From NCBI GenBank assembly GCA_003133205.1, contig PKWK01000380.1:1-17979 (forward strand): a stretch of DNA of 17,979 nucleotides, in the 5' to 3' direction. Below the pieces are notes generated by a model. It searched no databases. It was not told the origin of the DNA and saw nothing but the letters and a program-made list of their open reading frames with translations. The DNA comes from Granulicella sp. (GTDB lineage: Bacteria > Acidobacteriota > Terriglobia > Terriglobales > Acidobacteriaceae). A program made the translations under genes and the position numbers. This document shows positions 14,607-17,979 of the stretch, in pieces. Every line of letters starts with the position of its first letter. Within the stretch, counting starts at the first letter, position 1.

Positions 14607-16051
14607 AAGTCTGCTGTGCGGGTCTTCTCCTGATGTCAGTTCTTGCCGGTCAATCCATGCGTGCGCAAACACCACCAGTCGCGACCGTCGCCGCCCCGCC
14701 GCCGATGGGCTGGAATAGCTGGGACGCGTACGGCCTCACCATCACCGAGGATCAGTTCCGCGCCAACGTCAAGATGCTCGCCACCGAACTCAAGCCCTCT
14801 GGCTATAACTACGCCGTCATCGACGAAGGCTGGTTCTTCTTCAACCCGCAGGACCGCCCGCATCCGGACACGCTCATCTACGCCATCGATGCCAACGGCC
14901 GCTACGTCCCGGTCCCCGCGCGCTTCCCGTCCGCCAAAGCCGGTGCCCCAGGTCTCGCTTCTGAGACCTGGGTTCAGCCCACCGGCGTCCCGGCGCCCAA
15001 GCTGAGCGCCACCATCCAGTCCACCTCCTTCAAGCCGCTCGGTGACTACGTCCACTCCCAGGGCCTCAAGTTCGGCATCCACATCGTGCGCGGCATCCCC
15101 CGCGCCTCGGTCGAACGCAATCTGCCCATCGCCAACTCTGCCTTCCACGCCACCGACGCCGCCGACACCGCCGACGCCTGCCCGTGGGATCCCACCAACT
15201 GGGGCATCAAGGACAACGCCGCCGGCCAGGCCTGGTACGACTCGCTGCTCAGCCAGTACGCCGGCTGGGGCGTCGACCTGCTCAAGGTCGACTGCATCGC
15301 CTCGCACCCCTATAAGGCCGACGAGATTCGCATGATCCGCCGCGCGATCGACAAGACCGGCCGCCCCATCGTGCTCTCGCTCTCGCCCGGCCCGACCTCG
15401 CTCGACAACGCTGCCGAAGTCGGCCAGCTCGCCAACATGTGGCGCATCTCCGACGACTTCTGGGACATGTGGTCCAACGCGAGGCCCTTCCCGCAGAGCC
15501 TCTCCGGCCAGTTCAGCAAGATCGCCTCGTGGGCCCAGTACGCCAAGCCCGGCAACTGGCCCGACGCCGACATGCTCCCCCTCGGCGAACTCCGCCCCGT
15601 CCCCGGCGACGGCAAACCCCGCACCACGCGCCTCACTCCCACCGAGCAGCAGACGCTGCTCACGCTGTGGTCCATGGCCCGCTCGCCGCTCATCCTCGGC
15701 GCCAACCTCACCCTGCTCGACGACGCCACCCTCAAGCTGCTCACCAACCCCGCCGTCCTCCGCGTCGACCAGACCGCAACCCGCAGCGGCCAGGTGATGC
15801 ACAACGGCGACATCATCGCCTGGACCGCGGACCTGCCGCCTGATTCCCCCGACGGCGAGATCGCCCTCGCGCTCTTCAACGTGGGCGAATCGCAGGTCGT
15901 CGTCAACAGCAGCTTCGAAGCCTTCAACATCGACGACGCCACCTACCACGTCAAAGACGCCTGGACCGGCAAGAGCCTCGGCAAACAAAAATCCATTCCC
16001 AACCTGACCATCGAACCCCACGCCTCCATCCTCTACCTGCTGAAGAAATAG
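14603..16051 (+). CDS. GH27 alpha-galactosidase, secreted, with in-frame repeat insertion
   Basis: The enzyme releases terminal alpha-galactose from oligo- or polysaccharides. ATG 14603 follows GAGGGT. The 482-residue product has a signal peptide (residues 1-21, ending MRA before Gln22). The GH27 opening is PPMGWNSWDAYG (about 33-44), followed by GYNYAVIDEGW. Asp230 in LLKVDC is the expected nucleophile and Asp285 in MWRISDDFWD the expected acid/base (R+4 position). A C-terminal beta-sandwich ends at LYLLKK. Residues about 112-141, between RFPS and FKPLGDYVHSQGLKFGIHI, are extra: in relatives these two motifs are almost adjacent. The extra DNA contains a GGTGCCCCA-family palindrome, read in frame as AGAPGLASETWVQPT. 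Since the active-site loops appear intact, the enzyme may still work. The next gene starts 1 nt after the stop. Confidence 0.93.
   Translation: MKVCCAGLLLMSVLAGQSMRAQTPPVATVAAPPPMGWNSWDAYGLTITEDQFRANVKMLATELKPSGYNYAVIDEGWFFFNPQDRPHPDTLIYAIDANGRYVPVPARFPSAKAGAPGLASETWVQPTGVPAPKLSATIQSTSFKPLGDYVHSQGLKFGIHIVRGIPRASVERNLPIANSAFHATDAADTADACPWDPTNWGIKDNAAGQAWYDSLLSQYAGWGVDLLKVDCIASHPYKADEIRMIRRAIDKTGRPIVLSLSPGPTSLDNAAEVGQLANMWRISDDFWDMWSNARPFPQSLSGQFSKIASWAQYAKPGNWPDADMLPLGELRPVPGDGKPRTTRLTPTEQQTLLTLWSMARSPLILGANLTLLDDATLKLLTNPAVLRVDQTATRSGQVMHNGDIIAWTADLPPDSPDGEIALALFNVGESQVVVNSSFEAFNIDDATYHVKDAWTGKSLGKQKSIPNLTIEPHASILYLLKK
14942..14975. repeat. GGTGCCCCA-family palindromic repeat, copy 4, inside coding sequence
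   Basis: GGTGC precedes a perfect 10-bp stem CCCAGGTCTC (14947-14956) and GAGACCTGGG (14963-14972), with loop GCTTCT. The loop and flank match copy 2 at 2931 (loop GCCTCT, prefix GGGTGC, suffix GGGTT). It lies in frame within the alpha-galactosidase gene. Confidence 0.8.
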
Positions 16052-16052
16052 C

Positions 16053-16670
16053 ATGGACGCCTTAGCCATCTCGCCCGGCACCATCGCATCGCTCGTCATC
16101 GCGCTGAGCTTCGCCGCCGGACTCAACGTCTACGCCACCGTCTGTTCACTCGGCATCATGGCACGCCTGCACTGGATCGTCCTGCCCGGCAACCTCGGCA
16201 CGCTCCAGAATCCGTGGATCATCGGTGTCAGCGCGTTCCTCTTCTTCGGCGAACTCTTCGCAGACAAAATCCCCGGCTTCGACCTCATCTGGAACGCGCT
16301 CCACACCTTCATCCGCATCCCCGCCGCCGCGCTGATGGCTTACGCCGCCAGCTCGCATCTCTCGCCCGAGCAGCAATTGCTGGTCACCTGCGCGGGAGCC
16401 CTCATCGCCGCCATCGCGCACAGCTCGAAGACCGCCGCCCGCGTCATGGTCACGCCCAGCCCCGAACCAGCGTCAAACATCGCCCTCAGCAGCGCGGAAG
16501 ACGCCGTAGCCATCGCCCTCACCTGGTTCGCAACGCACCATCCCATCGCCGCCGGAATCTCCGTCGCCACCATCAGCCTAGCCCTCATCGCCATCCTCTG
16601 GCACAGCTACCGCCGCATCCGCGCCGGCTTCCGCCGTCTGTTTCGCAGACAGACCAACGAGGCAACATGA
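16053..16670 (+). CDS. DUF4126 integral membrane protein
   Basis: The 205-residue protein begins 1 nt after the alpha-galactosidase stop. Its opening, LSFAAGLNVYATVCSLGIMARL, then LGTLQNPWIIGVSAFLFFGELFADKIPGFDLIWNALHTFIRIPAAALMAYA, matches the DUF4126 family, small membrane proteins of unknown function. I count about four or five hydrophobic segments (roughly residues 10-35, 55-72, 88-102, 108-122 and 165-190). The C-terminal RRIRAGFRRLFRRQ is basic and so probably cytoplasmic. The 4-nt ATGA overlap with the next gene suggests translational coupling. Whether it has any part in galactoside use is unknown; it may simply share a transcript. Confidence 0.88.
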   Translation: MDALAISPGTIASLVIALSFAAGLNVYATVCSLGIMARLHWIVLPGNLGTLQNPWIIGVSAFLFFGELFADKIPGFDLIWNALHTFIRIPAAALMAYAASSHLSPEQQLLVTCAGALIAAIAHSSKTAARVMVTPSPEPASNIALSSAEDAVAIALTWFATHHPIAAGISVATISLALIAILWHSYRRIRAGFRRLFRRQTNEAT

Positions 16671-17086
16671 ACATCTACTCCATCGGCTTCACCCAACGCT
16701 CCGCAGAAGACTTCTTCAACACACTGAAGGCCGCCGACATTCGCCTCAACAACACGTCGCAGCTCGCCGCCTTCGCCAAGAAGGACGACCTCGCATACTT
16801 TCTCCGCGCGATCTGCAACATTGAGTACCACCACGAGCCACTGCTCACGCCCACGCAGGAGATTCTCGACACCTACAAGAAGAGCAAAGGCGACTGGGCC
16901 ACCTGGGAGCGCGACTTCAACGCCCTCATCCGCAGCCGCCACATCGAAAAGAAGCTCGACCGCGCCCAGTTCGCCCAACCCACCGTCCTGCTCTGCAGCG
17001 AGTTCACCCCGGAACACTGCCACCGCCGCCTCATTCTCGAATACCTCGCCAAGAAATGGGGCGACGCAGTCATCGTCCACCTGTGA
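16667..17086 (+). CDS. DUF488 family protein, apparently shortened near the N terminus
   Basis: ATG 16667 overlaps the previous stop (ATGA), with GAGG just upstream. The 139-residue product has the DUF488 hallmarks: MNIYSIGFTQRSAEDFF, RLNNTSQLAAFAKKDDLAYFL, EYHHEPLL, YKKSKGDWATWERDF, and the C-terminal VLLCSEFTPEHCHRRLILEYL with Cys110 and Cys118. In relatives a strand of about seven residues, typically with a DVR or DIR motif before LNN, separates the first helix from RLNN. Here FFNTLKAADIRLNN goes straight on. A deletion between two short repeats encoding DIR would explain it (inference). Function is unknown. It may be impaired by the loss of this strand. Its stop directly abuts the stop of the convergent yafQ-like gene. 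Confidence 0.85.
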   Translation: MNIYSIGFTQRSAEDFFNTLKAADIRLNNTSQLAAFAKKDDLAYFLRAICNIEYHHEPLLTPTQEILDTYKKSKGDWATWERDFNALIRSRHIEKKLDRAQFAQPTVLLCSEFTPEHCHRRLILEYLAKKWGDAVIVHL

Positions 17087-17362
17087 CTAAAGTGACAGTT
17101 CGCTATGTGAACCCAAACGGTTGAGTTCCAGCATTTGTGGCTCGAACGTCCGGTAGATGAGAACCAGATCGGGACGTACGTGGCAATCGCGAAAGCCCAT
17201 CCATTCGCCTTTTAGCGGGTGGTCGCGATTCTTGAAGGATAAAGGCGTATCCGCCGCCAGCATATCGATGACCGGCTGAAGCTCCGATCGCAGCGAGGGA
17301 AGGCTTTTCAGTAAACGCTTATAGTCTCTGTGGAATCGTGAAGTGAATCTAATCGCCCGCAT
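17087..17362 (-). CDS. yafQ: YafQ-family mRNA interferase toxin
   Basis: The 91-residue protein matches the YafQ/RelE toxin fold: RAIRFTSRFHRDYKRLLKSLPS, DHPLKGEWMGFRDCHVRPDLVLIYR and NRLGSHSEL. Residues equivalent to the E. coli YafQ active site are His48, His61, Asp65 and His86. The position after Asp65, usually Trp in E. coli, is Leu, as in many relatives, and the C-terminal Phe is Leu. YafQ cuts mRNA on the ribosome and is blocked by DinJ. The antitoxin gene is upstream and overlaps the toxin start by 14 nt. The gene ends exactly at the stop of the convergent DUF488 gene, with no spacer. Confidence 0.9.
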   Translation of the reverse strand: MRAIRFTSRFHRDYKRLLKSLPSLRSELQPVIDMLAADTPLSFKNRDHPLKGEWMGFRDCHVRPDLVLIYRTFEPQMLELNRLGSHSELSL

Positions 17363-17612
17363 TCAGGGCCCGGAAGAGTTCCTCGCTGTTGGCGACGGTC
17401 TTAACGTCGCCGCGAAGGCCCGCCTTCATGGCTTCCACTGTCTCCGCATTCGGAACGATCAAATCGAAAGGAACCGCCTTCTCCTTCGCGATGCGTGTCA
17501 TCATCAAGCGAAAGGCACCCGAGGGCGTAAGGCCGACAGACTTCAGCACGACCGTCGCCTTCTTCTTCGTTTTTTCATCAATCCGCGCACGTACAACAGC
17601 ATTGGCAGGCAT
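17349..17612 (-). CDS. dinJ: RelB/DinJ-family antitoxin
   Basis: This is the 87-residue partner of the YafQ-like toxin. The N terminus NAVVRARIDEKTKKKATVVLKSVGLTPSGAFRLMMTRIAKEKAVPF is a ribbon-helix-helix domain with the conserved RIDE...GLTPS...RL pattern of RelB/DinJ. The C-terminal half (VEAMKAGLRGDVKTVANSEELFRALN) should wrap the toxin. ATG 17612 has AGGGG 7 nt upstream. The palindrome at 17624-17642 is the likely operator at which the antitoxin and the complex repress transcription (family knowledge). Confidence 0.92.
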   Translation of the reverse strand: MPANAVVRARIDEKTKKKATVVLKSVGLTPSGAFRLMMTRIAKEKAVPFDLIVPNAETVEAMKAGLRGDVKTVANSEELFRALNAGD

Positions 17613-17623
17613 GGCGCTACCCC

Positions 17624-17642
17624 TGAGCTACATTGTAGCTCA
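17624..17642 (-). promoter_or_regulatory. Palindromic operator of the dinJ-yafQ pair
   Basis: TGAGCTACA-T-TGTAGCTCA is a perfect 9+1+9 palindrome 12 nt before the antitoxin start. On the minus strand it contains TACAAT, a possible -10, so binding would block the promoter. Confidence 0.7.
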
Positions 17643-17711
17643 CCAAAATAATACCGCAGGATTTCACCCTAATCTTGCTTCGCAGCCCGTTTCGCCTTAC
17701 CATCGCCCTGA

Positions 17712-17979
17712 GTGGAATCCCTAAAGAAAAGTCCGAAGCTGAACCCCACCCCCGACGCCGACCGCCTGGTCGCCGCCACCCGCATCGACGACGACTCCGC
17801 CTTCGAACTCAAGCTGCGCCCCACCCGCCTCGCCGAATTTATCGGCCAGACGAAAGCCAAGGAGCAGCTAGCCATCGCCCTTGAAGCCGCCAAATCCCGC
17901 GGCGAAGCGCTCGACCACGTCCTCCTCTTCGGCCCTCCCGGCCTGGGCAAAACCACCCTCGCCACCATCATCGCCAACG
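17712..17979 (+). CDS. ruvB: Holliday junction DNA helicase RuvB, N-terminal part, cut by window edge
   Basis: Reading from GTG 17712, which directly follows an in-frame TGA, gives 89 codons to the right edge. The product contains [55 protein letters not shown]. The Walker A motif is GPPGLGKT. This is the start of RuvB, the hexameric AAA+ motor that drives branch migration of Holliday junctions with RuvA during recombination. Full length would be about 340-350 residues. No strong ribosome binding site precedes the GTG, so a slightly later start is possible. It is divergent from the dinJ-yafQ pair; ruvA and ruvC are not in the window. Confidence 0.93.
   Translation, partial: MESLKKSPKLNPTPDADRLVAATRIDDDSAFELKLRPTRLAEFIGQTKAKEQLAIALEAAKSRGEALDHVLLFGPPGLGKTTLATIIAN

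Noticed and set aside
14636..16126. Long minus-strand open frame (496 codons) opposite the alpha-galactosidase
   Set aside because: It is a mirror of a GC3-rich gene: Gly/Val/Asp-rich low-complexity product, no family match, no ribosome binding site.
1..17979. tRNA, rRNA, insertion sequence or prophage genes
   Set aside because: No T-loop-like sequence, transposase, integrase or phage structural motif was seen by eye in either strand; a tRNAscan and ISfinder search would settle it.

Overview
The window is GC-rich chromosomal DNA that most resembles a member of the Acidobacteriota (class Terriglobia, Granulicella/Terriglobus/Edaphobacter-like). The clues are a very large Oar-like TonB-dependent receptor with an N-terminal carboxypeptidase-regulatory domain and the MPLNGRQ plug motif, a PEP-CTERM protein, a fibronectin-III lipoprotein, secreted glycan hydrolases, and dispersed GGGTGCCCCA-type hairpins. 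This placement rests on gene style, not on a marker gene. Both ends cut through genes: a GH15 glucoamylase at the left and ruvB at the right.

Left part (1-3843): a partial GH15 glucoamylase (minus) is divergent from a Mn-type superoxide dismutase, which starts at a GTG. Then come a secreted Cys-rich PEP-CTERM protein and a two-gene toxin-antitoxin-like cassette (RHH/DUF433-like antitoxin and DUF5615 PIN-like toxin) preceded by three TACA repeats at exact 9-bp spacing.

Middle (3873-12004, all minus): a retron-like reverse transcriptase that keeps its catalytic aspartates but has lost about 27 residues of motif B and carries a palindrome-rich linker insertion; a Gfo/Idh/MocA oxidoreductase; the 1218-residue TonB-dependent receptor with a clear intrinsic terminator; and a fibronectin-III lipoprotein.

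Right part (12230-17979): an XRE-cupin regulator, a secreted protein of unknown function, and an orphan RHH antitoxin with a palindromic operator. Then a probable operon of GH27 alpha-galactosidase, DUF4126 membrane protein and DUF488 protein, preceded by two GGTATATACC palindromes 42 bp apart. A DinJ-YafQ toxin-antitoxin pair runs towards this operon, and ruvB begins at the edge.

The recurrent theme is small palindromic elements. Four copies of a GGTGCCCCA hairpin family are present: three sit at gene 3' ends, where two look like terminators, and one is read in frame inside the alpha-galactosidase. A second palindrome family (GGGCTAAAGCCC type) is read in frame inside the reverse transcriptase. 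The reverse transcriptase and the DUF488 gene also look internally shortened in frame. The best candidate for something unusual is therefore the remodelled retron-like RT locus together with these protein-embedded palindromic repeats. I see no complete undescribed multi-gene system that I could defend from sequence alone.
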